This document shows positions 24,905 through 38,200 of a stretch of DNA of 64,000 nucleotides, piece after piece. The notes under the pieces were generated by a model. The model did not search any database. It was not told the DNA's origin and worked only from the letters and a program-made list of their open reading frames with translations. How positions within the stretch are numbered: position 1 is the stretch's first letter; every line of letters begins with the position of its first letter. Source of the stretch: Paracentrotus lividus (lineage: Eukaryota > Echinodermata > Echinoidea > Camarodonta > Echinidae); assembly GCA_940671915.1 (NCBI GenBank), contig CALNVZ010003426.1:33896631-33960630 (forward strand), given 5' to 3'. Position numbers and translations under genes: made by a program.

Positions 24905-25738
24905 TACTGGGTGACCCAGAAAAAAGGAAACCCAAGTTTGATCACCAATAATTTCAAAAATATTACCATGGTGATTATGAAATTTATATCACTGGAAAGT
25001 GCAACTCATTACCATTTTAATGATACCTTGCTCAGCTCACCAATGTCACGCATCACTGAACCCCATTGTTCTGAAAATATCTTGCAAAATTGTAATTGAT
25101 GCACTGTCATGCTTCTTACATTATTCACGGAGAACTGGAGGTTCTCTGGGTTGTCGTGAGCAGTAACATGTTGAAATTACCTGGATGGTAAGATTAACAG
25201 ACTAAATAAGTAGACATTTCCAACCCATTTATCAAACTCATTTATTTAAAGTCGCTGGAATGCTTTACTTAGATTTGTTAGGAACCTTTAAAGCAACTCA
25301 TCTCAAGGAGCATGAAAGAGAACCTATCACAATTTTGCGAGACAATTTTCAAAACAATGGGGTTCAGTGATGCATGATATTGGTGAGCTGAGAGAGGTAT
25401 CATTAGAATGGTAATGAGTTGTACTTTCCAGTGATATTAACTTCTTAATCACCACTGAAATATTTTTGAAATTATTGATGATCGAAGTTGGGTTTCCTTT
25501 CCATGCACATTCACACAAACCATCTCAAGGTGCATAAAAGTGAACCACTCACAATTTTACAAGATTTTTTTTTCAGAACAATGGGGTTCAGCGAAGCATG
25601 ATATGGGAGAGGTATCATTAGAATGGTAATGAGTTGCACTTTTCTTTACAGTGATATAAATTTCATAATCACCATTGGAATATTTTTGAAATTATTGTTG
25701 ATCAAAGTTGGGTTTCCTTTTTTCGGAAACACCTGGTA
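24905..25738. mobile_element. Tc1/mariner-like non-autonomous element with duplicated right arm
   Basis: TACTGGGTGACCCAGAAAAA at the left matches, inverted and imperfectly, GGAAACACCTGGTA at the right, with TA at both ends. The inner 190 bp next to the left end recurs inverted twice (25320-25515, 25555-25720), so the right arm is duplicated in tandem. No transposase. Confidence 0.7.
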
Positions 25739-25930
25739 TAAGTGGTTATTTTCGCGGTGACTTTATTTTCACGAATTTCGCGAGTCAGTCATCGCGAAAA
25801 TTTCCACTACAGTACAAGGCTACTTTATAGTAATGAAATCATCACCAAAATCGCAAAATTTGCTCTCGCGAATTTCCCCAACTAGTCCAAAATCGTGAAA
25901 ATATCTGTGTGCGAAAATATTGGCTTATAC
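25739..25930. mobile_element. Fold-back element rich in TTTTCGCG motifs
   Basis: TATAAGTGGTTATTTTCGCG at the left and GCGAAAATATTGGCTTATA at the right are imperfect inverse complements with TA flanks. It directly abuts the mariner-like element. Confidence 0.55.
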
Positions 25931-26100
25931 ATTATCACAAATTACCATCATCATCACCATCATCTTCCTCTTCAACATCCATATCTTCATTATCATTATT
26001 GAATGCAACATAAAGGTGAAGTAAATATATATACTAGATGTTTTCCTGATCCAAATGTTAGATCCTTATAAAGTATGTTTTTTTTAAGGGAAAAAAAAAC

Positions 26101-26550
26101 TGTACTGGGTGAAAAGCTATCTTTGCTCCGAACATGGACGTCAATGCTCGTAATACAAAGAATGGACTATACATTACATTTGTTATTATCATTGTCGCTA
26201 TCATGACCATAATTACCACCTTTATTTATCACCATCATCATCCCAATTATCATTTTCATTATAATTACCATCATCATCATCATCATCATAACTATTATCT
26301 TCATCATCATTACCATCATCATCATCATCATCATCGTAACTATTATCTTCATCATCATTACCATCATCATCATCATAACTATTATCTTCATCATTATTAC
26401 CATCATCATCATAACTATTATCTTCATCATCATAACTATTATCTTCATCATCATTACCATCATCATCATCATAATTGAATACAACATGAGGGTAAAGTAG
26501 GCATACAATACAAGATAATGTCCTGATGCAAATGTTAGATCTTTATTCAC
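26101..26550. repeat. Tandem duplication copy B with (ATC)n microsatellite
   Basis: 26205-26475 is dominated by CATCAT with regular ATTATCTTCATCATCA higher-order units. Open frames on both strands (poly His/Tyr and poly Met) are artefacts of the repeat. Confidence 0.85.
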
Positions 26551-29500
26551 ACTGCTCACAAAATATCAATGACCTCAACAACAAAAAATCAAAATGCAAC
26601 AAATATTGGATTACATAATTGGAAGGCAAAGCATTTATTATTAAAAACTGGAAAAAAGAATCTCATCATCACATCTAAAGTGCATTATGAAAGGTGTTCC
26701 CAAACATATGTAATTGATAATAACACCAGTCTGTCAAAATAACTGATATAATATAACTACTGTAATGTACCTACTGATATCTATTTTAAGAAATAAGTGA
26801 CACAATTTTCAGGTTGATATATATTTATTTCTAAGTCCTAAATTTTAACTATGAGGCCAAAATTGTAGATTTATAAAATTCACAAATGATAAAAATATCT
26901 GCCAATTAAAAGGATTATTTTTCAACATAATATTTAAATTTGTAACATTTTATGTCATGAAATTTATTCCATGAATACAGAGATATAAAGCAGTATTGCA
27001 AAAATACCAAAGCACTGTTCAAATAACAAAAATGTAGCAAAGTTGTGGTAAAAAATAAACCCTCGTTCATCTTTGCATAATTATCACTTTTAAAAAAAAA
27101 ATTTAAAAAAAAAAACCTTGAACCAGCAATTCTGTTCCACTATAAACTTCACTCTTTCACAGACACATTTTTTCAAACAAAAGCATGATTTTAGTGTTCT
27201 ATACTCTTGCCATCAATAAAATATGTAAAGTTAATAATGATCCTATAACCCACTATGTCATCAATTGAATTCTGCACTTCATAATATCAAACTGCAATAG
27301 ATTTATTCAAATTGGTAATTCAATGATTGAGAGAGATTCTCAGTACACGTGCCTCAGTTTTTAATTCAATGCTCTATGATGAATTAAGTAAAGTGTAATA
27401 TTTTTTCAAGCAAAGTGAAAAATACTCTTAACATTCAACACAAGAAGGCACATGTTGGTTTGAAGGAAAATGTAAATCGGGCACTGACACAAAAGCATTC
27501 AAAAACTAATTAACAACATGAATGATAAACAGTGCATAAGCTGATTGAAGTTCTGAGTACACTTACAGATTTGCTATGGAATATTGAATCATACTCTTTT
27601 CCACTACAATTGCTTTAATTAAAAATTTGATTTACATATTTATTCTCCACAGCATAAATCTCCCAAATTATCTACATAGTTGATCACACAAGCAAATTGA
27701 GTAGTAATATAAATCTTCTTTTCACCACATAAAATTCTTGGTGTACCATTAATAAAGCAAAGCCAGATAAAAAGATGGATGTAATTTATTTCCCATGCAG
27801 TTGTCATCCACTCAAAGATTGTTAACTTTTCATTACACAATGAGCTATCACCCGCCTTGCTCTCGACAAAAGACAATTATACATCACATTTATCTATATT
27901 TCATATTCTTATAATTATTTTTTGAAAGCCATTTGAAAATGGTGCTAAAAGGCAGCTAGAAAATATAAACATTTCTAATTGGCAGTTACAATGTACATTA
28001 CATATTATGTTTCTATAGTTTATAGATACAATAAATACAAAAAGTACTTTCAGTATGTACTTTTGGTATAAATTTTACTACTGTTCGTGCAGAGATAGTA
28101 CTTCTTATAATGTCAAGAGATGACTCGTAAAATGGTTAAATGAATAGATGTGATATTTACATATTTTACACATTTAGTTCAACAGAAAAATGTTTAAAAA
28201 CCTGAATAAAATGCAATTTGAAATTTGTTTGCTACTCATGCATATATATTTTTTTACAGGTTTTATACAAACTTATCTTACAACTCACATACATGTAGTA
28301 CATTTGAAATCATATTAAAGGATATCAAATACCTCTATTCTGCATATTGCCTGCTTTAGGGCTAAAAGGATTTTACATTGTATGATTTTAAAGAGACTTA
28401 AAACCATTTTATTGTATGCTATTTGCAGATAATACATCTTTCTTTTAAACAAAATGATGCAAGCTATTACTTAACAATAAAAGCACATCATTTAGCATTC
28501 CAAAAATGGCTCCTTTTGTACCATCACTGAATAATAAATTACGACCCAACAAATTTACTTAGATACATGTACAATGTACATGTATGGTATGGTAAATATA
28601 TTTACTATGGAAGCCCTGGACGACAGAATATTATGTAAACAATATTTACACACATTTGGTAAATTTATAATATACATGTATTAGGGATCCTGCATTAAGA
28701 CAGCTGTATTCATTTAATTTGATTTTTGTTTTGATTCCCGTCAGAGATTTTTCAGGCATCATCCTCCATGGGTGGAAAATACTTCGGTTCCGCTTCAGCA
28801 GAGTTAAAATTGATTAGTCCCAAGCAACGGAATTTGTGTGGTGCTTCTTTTTGTAAAAAACGTACATTAGTATTTAAAATTCCACATAGGCAGCACATAT
28901 ATTAAAAACTAATTATTTTGGACAGATTGTGGCACAAATTACAAGGACAGTATAAAAACTAAAAAAGTAAAATAACTACGTGTCTACCCGACTTCAAACT
29001 ATTTCAGAGTTAGCTACTACATACAAAAAAGCAACTGCATACGATGAGTGAGAAAATATATCAATCTTCAACCTACATATGTACTTCACCCAAAATTACC
29101 ATACCCACTATTCCCTATATCTCGTGTTTCAAGAGGTATTCAATTAAGGTAAATGTACCATGAATGAAAATGAAATATTGATTCCTGTATTTTGTGACAA
29201 GTTTATCATTTGCAGTATTGATAATGAATACAAATACATCATAAAGAGAGCTATGCACAATTTGGCAAAAGTCACTGTTTGGACTGAAGTACTGACGATG
29301 AATAGAATAAAATTAGAATAGAATTCAGCAAACTTAAGTGAGCTTGAATGTATAGCTTGAATACAACAGAAGTTAATTTAACATGAATACATTCATTGCA
29401 TACAACAAAGATGATTGATTATGAATGCATTACTTGAATACAGAAGAGATCAACTACACAGCTGACTGCAGTTGATTAGGTTCGTGTAGTACTTGATTAG

Positions 29501-32217
29501 TTCATTGGACTGCCAATGACTGTATGTTTGATCTCATATGGCAATGTAGAATACAAATTCATTCTTTGATTATAACACTTGTTCACTGAACATGAATGCA
29601 TTCCTTGAAAATAACATAAGCTCAATCAACATGAATGCATTCTTTGAATACAAGTTATCGATTGAACATGATTACATCTTGTAATATAACACAGGACCAC
29701 TTAATATGAATGCAATCCAAACACAAGACAGTCTCAATAAGAATGAATGGCTTTAGTAGATGTCCATTGAATTTGAATGAGTTCCTCTTGAATACATGTT
29801 CATCATAACAAACAAACAAAAAACATGATACGTTTATTAATGCCATCTTGTGAATAATCGCAACAATTTGGAAGGAAAAGCTGAAATCTGCAACACTTAT
29901 GCTTTTATAATTATTATTAGCATGAATTGAGATGACAACAGCTTTGCATGTTCTGCCTTTAAAAAAAATCCTAATGTTGTATCCTGCATTAAGGTTCATG
30001 GATGTGAAACAATCATGTATCCAGCAAAGTTAGCAGCATGAAAATATTTTTTTTTCTTCCTTTGAGTGCTCTACATAGGTGTTTTATGGTCTTGCAAAAT
30101 AATAGGACACTGCAGGACGTAAACCACATATAAAAACTATTATGCTTTCACTTCAATGATGAGCATTTAAAAATGAAAAGTGACACCAATGATATCTACA
30201 TGTACAAATGTACATCTAAAATGAGGCAAAACAAGCAGGAGAGGGGGTGCTTTAAAATTTATAACTATATGTCGGGCTGCTTTTCCTGTCCTTTCTTTAA
30301 AGAGAATCCATGAATATTGCTAAAATTGCGATAATTTTTCTAAGCAGGCTAATGAAATCTAGCTTAAGATCAAATGAAAATGAATAAACAGACACTTAGG
30401 TTCACTCAAATGAATTAATTTCGGATCACATGGGCTGGCTCTGGGGTAAGAGTTCCAAAATTGCTCATGATACAGTGTCAAGCACAATTCAAACAGTCAC
30501 ACACACTTTAAAAATGCCATACAAAATTATACATAAAAATGGTCACTTGTATGTGTAAAGGGTACAATATGAATATCAACATCACTATGGTGATGAAGAT
30601 GATGTCTATCCTGAAATTAGGTTTGTTTTAATAAAAGGAGAAAGTATTTTTTTTTTAATCAATCTTATCATAAGATAAGAATGTTTAAAATTTTGTTTTT
30701 GTAATAGCCCTTGCAAGCTGCTCTGCCATGTAGAGTAAAACAAAATCATAAATTGCCTATTTTTGTTATGGTTCTTGATGAAGGAAGCAGAGATTCATGT
30801 TATAGATACCTTTACAAAAACAAGTCTGACAATATATCTCACCTCTCTTATTTTTTTCTACTTTGATTAAAAACATGAAGATTTCAGCATGGACATCCCT
30901 TTCAACAACAAAAAATTCTTTGCAAAGTTATATGACTGCTTTAAATTTGTGTTTTACCAATGTGAATAGGCACAGCATATAACAATTTAAATGACATTAT
31001 TAAGCATAAATGAATGCAATGAATTGTGCAAAACCCTTTAGTCTCCCAAACACAAGCCAAAGGAAATCTACATAGAGTACATTGGGTGACTTCAAGTTCG
31101 GTGTTGACCTTTTGTTGTTTGTGTTATTTTTACATCAGCACAGCACCAAAATAAGAGTAAGTCTGATCTTGAACAAGTCTCACTTGGTGTTAAGCAATCA
31201 GTAATATGATTTGGACCAGTTTTGAAAATTCTGATTAGGTGTTGGTGCTATGGGAGGCAATCTAAATGTGCTTCCAACACAAACACCAAACTTGAACTTG
31301 AAATTACCCATTGTCTGTTGAGGGCAAGAAGGGTGTTACTCACATACACTGAGTTAATGCCCATCTGCCGCTCAACATATAACGTGTACAGTGTAAGGCC
31401 ATGGTCATAAACGGTCATGCGTCAGATTTCATAGAAAATGCTTGCATCAGAAGCAGGGAGATGCACTCTTTTTTCAGGCTTGCAAGAGCAAAGTGGCTGT
31501 ATTTTTTTTCCTTCTTCTTCTTTCAAATTACACTTGCAAACAGATGCATGGCAGTTTGTGACCATAGATAGAGTTAATAAGCAAAGTGAACACCTCATTG
31601 AATCATAATCCTGTGCACAAAGAAGACACACATTACTTTGAATCCAAATTTCCAAATTATCATAAATCTGGCTCCCCAAAAAAGCAAATAAGTATTAGTT
31701 TCTTTGGATATATTTACATGTATTTCATTCATGAATACAAACATTTTATTGCAATGCAAAAAAAATATGAATATATGATATCAAGATTTTAATGTAGAAA
31801 TTGGCAGTGAAATTGCATTTTATTAGATCTATTCATTTCTGTTATGAAATAAATTTTATTTTTGTTTCTTTTGCCATGAAAAAAATCATAAATGTTGGTA
31901 ATTTGGATTAAAAGTGGACTTGAACAAAATATTGATCATTTAAAAAAATGATAACAGGTAATTATGTTGAAGACATGAAAGATTGAATCAAAATGGCATG
32001 ATAATAAGTGCGAAGGATTTAAATTCAATGAGGTTATAGAATCATGAAAAGGTTAGTTTTCTTTTTATCTTCAATTACTTTTGATTTCTGATGGTATGAT
32101 GATGAAAGGATTGGATCTTTACCCAATTCACACTCATAAATCAACCCCAAACTGACTGTTGATAACCAACAATCTACACTATGAATGCCAATTTAATCTT
32201 TTGGGTATGGTTCCTTC
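26551..32217. other. AT-rich non-coding region, possibly part 3' UTR or intergenic
   Basis: No open frame with codon-like composition and no splice-consistent exon. Degenerate repeats of AACATGAATGCATTC type occur at 29330-29790. Nothing else structured was seen. Confidence 0.6.
29330..29790. repeat. Degenerate minisatellite of the ATGAATGCATT(C)TTTGAATAC type
   Basis: Related units occur near 29381, 29420, 29590, 29629, 29666 and 29706 with irregular spacing of about 40-170 bases. Confidence 0.6.
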
Positions 32218-32367
32218 AGGCCACCGCAAACCATACGACTTACGACTTGCGACTGACCGACTTTGGATCTGAATTAACAAAGCGTGTCGCAAAATATACA
32301 CGCTTAGTTATTTCAGATCCAAAATCGGTCAGTCGCAAATCGGGAGTGGTATGGTGTGCGGTGGCCT
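32218..32367. mobile_element. Near-perfect fold-back MITE (150 bp)
   Basis: AGGCCACCGCAAACCATAC at the left and GTATGGTGTGCGGTGGCCT at the right. The arms continue pairing through GCGACTGACCGA and TTGGATCTGAATTAAC almost to a short loop with AAGCGTGT and ACACGCTT. Confidence 0.85.
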
Positions 32368-32412
32368 TTAAGAAATCCTATATTTTTCAACAAGGCGTTA
32401 GACGGTTACGTA

Positions 32413-32551
32413 CTAAGTCCACTCCCATTATAACGAGTTGCCAAGGACTGAGCTAATTACACTTTTACATGGTTGACATTGGATCCCGCAGAATCACCTT
32501 GTTACAACAAACTCTAATTGGATATGTGTTTGTTATAATGGGAGTAGACTG
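32413..32551. mobile_element. Pogo/Tigger-style MITE
   Basis: Ends AGTCCACTCCCATTATAAC and GTTATAATGGGAGTAGACT are inverse complements with one mismatch, with TA at both flanks. The sequence type resembles pogo-like TIRs. Confidence 0.7.
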
Positions 32552-34756
32552 TATTCCTGTTTGGTCTATCATTAGTCTAGAGTTGATCTATTGTGTGTGA
32601 ATTGGGCATTAACAAGGCTTTGATGATTTGGTTAATACTTGAATTGATCTAAATTTCAAAATTCTGAATTTCAGGTTGCCGCTGATGATGCTTGGTTAGA
32701 ATCCGACACCGAGGGGGTAAGTGGTTTAAATGGTTTTTGCCGTCCGGTATGGAACGAGTGAAGTGCAGGCTTTAGGCTACAGCGTTCATTTGGGCTGCAC
32801 ATCAAAGAGCAGCGGAGGCACGGCGAATAAAATAACAAAAATAAAGGAGAAATAAACAAGTGTTAGTCAACCGAATTTCAAAAATGTAGCCTTGTGCAAA
32901 TGGTAACATTATGAAATGTTTTGTTAACAATGTGAACTAACACATGAACAAAAATCCCTGTTTCCACATATCACTGTAAACTGCATAAAATATGAATATC
33001 TAAAGTATAGACCCTCTTTAATCATGTCTGCCTAATTATTCTAAAACAGGTAATTATATTCTCCATGAATCAGTAGCACGAGAACATTATATCCAAATTA
33101 ACAATGAAACAAGCATAAAGTCAGAATTGAACAACCTACATGGTAAAGGTTCATTCGTAACAATTTCAACAAGTGAAACAAAAGGATATTACTAATGTAC
33201 AGATTGAGAAAAATCATTGTTTCTAATTTATCAATGTCAGCATCTACATTTTAAATTAATTAGATAATTAGATTAATTATTAAATTAGCTTAATACTTTC
33301 TTATTTCATGCAAAATCAAGTCTTATATTGGCTCAAATGGAATATGGAAATGTTCTTTGTAGGTAACACTCTATGTTTTTGTTGCGGGCCTTGGGTATTC
33401 TCCTTTTTTTTAATATACATGTAAGTTTGATGTAAAGAAAAGAAATACAATAAATATTTTTAGGTTTTTATTTCTTAAAAGAGTAGGTATATTCAGTTTA
33501 GTTTGGAAAAGAAAAAGAAAATAGCATGAGCAGAATGATATGTAGAAATTACATTTGCCTTTATTGAAAAATAATAATTTGAAACACAGACAATATGATG
33601 CATAATCTCAACAAAAGAAAGAAAAGAATGTACTAGGTTTAGTTTAATTAAAGATCATTCGTATAAAATGCGCTAAACTGAAATATATAAGAACTGTCAA
33701 AATAGTATTAAAAAATTAATTCTTTATAATTCATAAATTGATATTAGCAAGAAATGATTTAATCACATGTTAACTTTAATGAAAAGGAGAGTGCATTAAT
33801 ATTTAAAATGCGGTACTGAAATGTGTGTAAAGAATTAACTGATACATACATGTACATTATTCTTAATTTAATAATCAATAATTAAACTTGTTATATTTAG
33901 TTTGATAGAAAATACAGAATGTATTACAAGTGCTGAATAGTTGTATAAATGTAGAGAAAAGATAATAAATAATTATGATGTACTGACAGAAAAAAAAATT
34001 CTCATAACACTTTTGCCTATTTCATTGCGTGAAATCTATGAGGCATTTTAACACATGCAGTATCGATTCGAAAACTATAGAACAGAAAAGTTCTCATTTT
34101 AAGGAACAATCATTTTCATTCAGGAAAAAATATTGACTGTAAAAGCATGCTTTTTCAATCAGGGATAGCCTGACTAATGAAAAAGAGGGAAATTGTTATT
34201 ATTCTATGCATTTTTAGCTAATAATTTCAAATCGTGCAGATGGTCTATTTGTGCAGACCTATTCCCTTATCATACCTACAAAAGGGCTTTCAATCTGTCA
34301 GGGGAAAAACAAGTGAATAAAGCAAAAAATCAGTACATATACATGTATGTGATACAAACTTTAATCTCAACTAATGCAATTTGTTTGTTTGTTTTCCAAA
34401 ACAAAGTTACTAGCAACTTTGCTTTCATGATTATACTTTTAAAAAGATGTTCCTTTTTTATTATTATATTATACTTCCGACAGCAAAATCCCACCACTTA
34501 CCACTATGTTTGAAATCTCCTTTCATTTTGGACAATATACTGTGGGCCCCCTGTAATGGCATATCATCCTTTCATCATCTTCAAATTGGCTATGATCATG
34601 AAAATTGTTTCAGATTGCTTTTATCCCTCAAACTTCCCTTAAACTCACAATTAATCCTAATCTAAACTGTTGCTACAAATGATCATAATAATAAAACTGC
34701 CCATTGTGATGGTGCATGCACTTTCTAAGAATATGATCTTTAAAATTGGTATATAA
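32552..34756. other. AT-rich non-coding region
   Basis: No gene was recognised. A moderately GC-rich patch at 32690-32830 has no supported frame. Confidence 0.6.
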
Positions 34757-34856
34757 ATTTATTCCCAGGGCTCCGTAACACAAAGGTTTGCAAAAAAGTT
34801 TAAAATTGCAAAATTTCAATGACCAATCAAGATCATTATTGCATGTGCAATTTATT
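34757..34856 (-). promoter_or_regulatory. Candidate polyadenylation signals of the PLEKHA-like gene
   Basis: On the minus strand AATAAA occurs at 34851-34856 and again at 34757-34762, about 95 and 190 bases after the stop. The hexamer is common by chance in this AT-rich DNA, and the 3' UTR could run much further left. Confidence 0.25.
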
Positions 34857-34935
34857 CAAAAGACTGACCAGCAACCAATCAGAATAGTTCTTTCATATTT
34901 GCAGCTGATCACAAACCATTGCATTATAGGGCCCA
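34785..34935 (+). repeat. Interspersed repeat with CAACCAATCAGAAT motif, copy near the gene end
   Basis: GACCAATCAAGATCATTATT...GCAACCAATCAGAATAGTT...TTTGCAGCTGATCA matches, in order, a second copy at 63735-63850. It ends within about 20 bases of the stop codon of the PLEKHA-like gene. Confidence 0.6.
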
Positions 34936-34950
34936 TAACAGAATATTGCT

Positions 34951-35218
34951 TCAAACTCGTGCTTCATCCGAATCCAAGATATCACTATCAAACTTGCTAT
35001 CGTAACGATCGTCATAATACGGTTGCCCGTTATGGCGGTACCTGTGACCGTCTACATCGCTGTCGCTTGACGTACCTGCTAAGACCTTGGTCTGCTGCGA
35101 GACCTCCTGAGCTAGGGCTCGTCTCTTGACCAGCACCTCTTGGCGGAGCTCCTTCTCTCGTTCAACACGTTCCTTCATGTCGACGGAAGGGCGCCCTCGA
35201 CCATTCCATTCTGGCAAG
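34951..35218 (-). CDS. Exon 22 of window: terminal coding exon
   Basis: It is 268 bp with acceptor ACCCCTCCAG. Phase 2 from exon 21 makes ATC at the junction. It encodes LPEWNGRGRPSVDMKERVER, then RRALAQEVSQQTKVLAG, a Ser/Asp segment and an acidic tail (DSDILDSDEARV) before TGA. The helix with ALA.E.S...K.L resembles the last conserved helix of PLEKHA5/6/7. The stop lies about 20 bases from the edge of an interspersed repeat. Confidence 0.87.
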
Positions 35219-38200
35219 CTGGAGGGGTGGAAGAATGGGCAACAGTGTCAATTTGTATTCTTTCATTTTTAAATGCCAAATACTAATTAGTAATAATAAT
35301 AATTCTGCACTTGCTCCATTTTTTATGACTTTGTTTAGTTTACCATTTTGATTTTTGCTCCCTCCTTCTTTCTTTCTCTGTCTAACTTTATGGCCCGTTT
35401 TAACAAAGGTGTCCAAAAGCTAAGCCTAGCTTAAATCTGTGTTTTAACTATGGCTAACAAAATGTGACACAATCTGTTAATGTTGTTATGTTCCTTACAC
35501 GTTTTCTGGGTTTTGAAATCGTACTTTAATGATTACGGAAACTTTTGTACTTAAAAAATCCTTCCCAGTCACTTTATAAGAGTTTCGGTACTAAAAATTC
35601 TGATAAATCAAACATCTACTGTTCCAGATTGTGTTACATTTTGATACCCATTGTTAAACTACATAACTTATGCTTAACTTTAGCATACCTATGTGAACAC
35701 GGGCTTATGTGTCTATCTGCCTCTCTCTCTCTCTCTCTCTCTTTCTTTCTCTCTCTTTCTCTATCTATCTCTATCCTTATTTCTCTCTCCATCTATCTGC
35801 CCTCTCTTTCTCTCTTTCTCTCTCTCTCTGTCTACCTCTCCTTCTAACTTACATTTCTTTAGGATGAAATGGCATTCTTGCATGCTCTGTGATGATAAGA
35901 TCTTTGCCATCTTCTTAACTTTCTATTTCCTCATTAATCCCTTATCTCAAATCTATCTCTCTCTATCTATCTCTCTATCTATCTCTCCCTCCATCTCTCC
36001 TTCTCTTCTCTTCTCGACTCTATCAAACTCTCTCCCTCTCTCTAGGTCTGTCTTCAAACTTACATCTCTCTAGGGTGCCATTCTTGCATACTCTGAGATG
36101 ATAGAATCTTTGCCATCTTCTTAGCTTTCTGTTCCCTCACTGCTCTCTCTTCCTCCGTCTCTCTTTCCATCTCACTGTCGTCTTCGTCTGCTGGATTGTA
36201 TCTCTGTGGAATATGCACCTTTGCCGGGATACCAAGCTGAAACACAATAATGTTATGAAATGACAAATTACTTTGAAATTCACAATTCATAGAAACAACA
36301 GAGAGAAATGTGCAGAGGTTTTAACTCAGTGGTTGCCTGAGCAGTAGCGGACCCAGCCTTACGTAACACTATTAAAAGTATCGGCCCCTGTCCAAACATA
36401 ATAGAGCCACTATTGTCCCAAGATAATTAGACCTGCACAATCTTCACAAGTTATGAATCCTGGATCCCTGCCTGCCTGAGTCCTATTGGCCACCTATCAC
36501 AGCACATAATACCATGAATTTGAGAACTGCATCATCCTTAAAATATTTAAAATCCAAATTGATAAGTTTTTTATACATGTATGATTAAGAACGATGTTTT
36601 TCACAATGGATGAAGACTTTATAGCCTATAACCACATTTTCAGTTTGACAGGAAAAAAAAAAAAAGTTGTGATTACAGACAAACAAATTAATTTGTTTTG
36701 AATATCATTATCAATTAAATATACTGGACACATGTGCATGTATGTATATTCACACAAACAATAACTTTTGGTATAATAAAAAAAAAACACGTAATCAAAC
36801 TCTTAAAAGTAATTTTAACTTCATGTGCTATAGGTTTCATGCTTTGTATATTCTTAAATTGGTTGCATTAAAATTCTGTACCTTAGAATTAATGGCATGC
36901 AGCCCATGAGAAGGTCATTCAGTACAATACAAACACTTATAAAAAATACCGTTACCTATCCATGATTGTGTACTTCTTTCAAACAACTTGATATTTTGTT
37001 ACCTGTATACCCCAATTATCACTTCAAACATGCCATGCACTTCAGGAAATAAGTGACATTCCAAAAAGTACATGTACATGTAATACATGTTGCAATGTCA
37101 AAAACATAATACTGTAAACGTGGAAATTTTCGCGGTACATTAATTTTCGCGGATTTCGCGCAAAGATCGTACGGCGCGAATTTAAAAACACGCGAATATA
37201 TGAGCATGCTTTCTTATGCATGCTTTACATAGGTTAAATTGCGTTCGTACGTAAATGCAGCGCGAATTTAAGAACCCACAAATATGTTTTGAGGGCTCTG
37301 AGCGCGAAAAATTAATCGCGCGAAAATAACAGCGAATACAGTATGTAGAAATCTCAAAATAGATAGACAGATAAGTTACTGACACAAAGACAATAATTAA
37401 AAACCTGCAAGCACTCAACAACACATTGATGGCATTTTCAATATATGTGATTGATCCAAATTTATCACAAGTCCAATACCCAATATCTAAAATGTTAAGA
37501 GTTGTATCTGATATAATCGTACAATGGAATACCTCGACGATCAAAACTCTTTGAAGACATGATTGAACAGTAGACCACAGCACTCCATAGGACTAAGAGT
37601 ATTTTGGGGGAGTTAACAAGATTTTTTTTTTTTTTAATATATTCTTAAAGAGAAGTTCTTTCTTGGGGTTACTGTTGGTCTCACTTACATGTAGAGTAGT
37701 GTTGCTACAAATGTTACCAATATACCAGGAAATATTTAGGTTTTGCTTGTAATAAACAAACGAGCCAAAATTTGACCCTAACCACGTCACTGACAAAACA
37801 TGTAACCTTAATCACGACATTCAGAGTAATTTTGACCATGATCAACACAGCATTCAACCTGAAAAACACTTTCACAACAAGCTGACATGCTGTGCAGCTA
37901 ACCGTGAAGAGATGCGCCGGCAAGTGAAGGTTGTCTGCCGACACCATGAAACAGCCCCGCAGAAAGCGGTTCTTGGCCCGGCGGTAAGCTTGCGGCATGG
38001 TCGAGCAGTAGATATACTTCCATGGGGAATGGAAACCACACACATTCAATACGGTTATTCAACTAAGTTGTAATGATTTGTCAACAAAAAGTTACGCTAC
38101 CTGGCCCGGGCGGCATTTCATCAATGAACTTGTCGGATATTTTATCCGACAAATTTGCTTTCAGCCAATCAGCTGCAAGCATTTCAGTAGCTTATAACAG

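Larger units (their letters stand above)
24743..26060. repeat. Tandem duplication around a CATC microsatellite, copy A
   Basis: The leading GTACTGGGTA...GGACTGTATATT and trailing TTGAATGCAACAT...CAAATGTTAGATCCTT flanks are repeated in copy B (26101-26550). Copy A carries the mariner-like and fold-back insertions inside its microsatellite. Confidence 0.65.

Noticed and set aside
26134..26559. Poly His/Tyr and poly Met open frames
   Set aside because: Direct translation of the (ATC)n microsatellite on both strands.
37714..38049. 111-codon minus frame as a complete small gene
   Set aside because: Only the 37903-38016 part is GC-rich and exon-like; the rest reads through AT-rich intron sequence.
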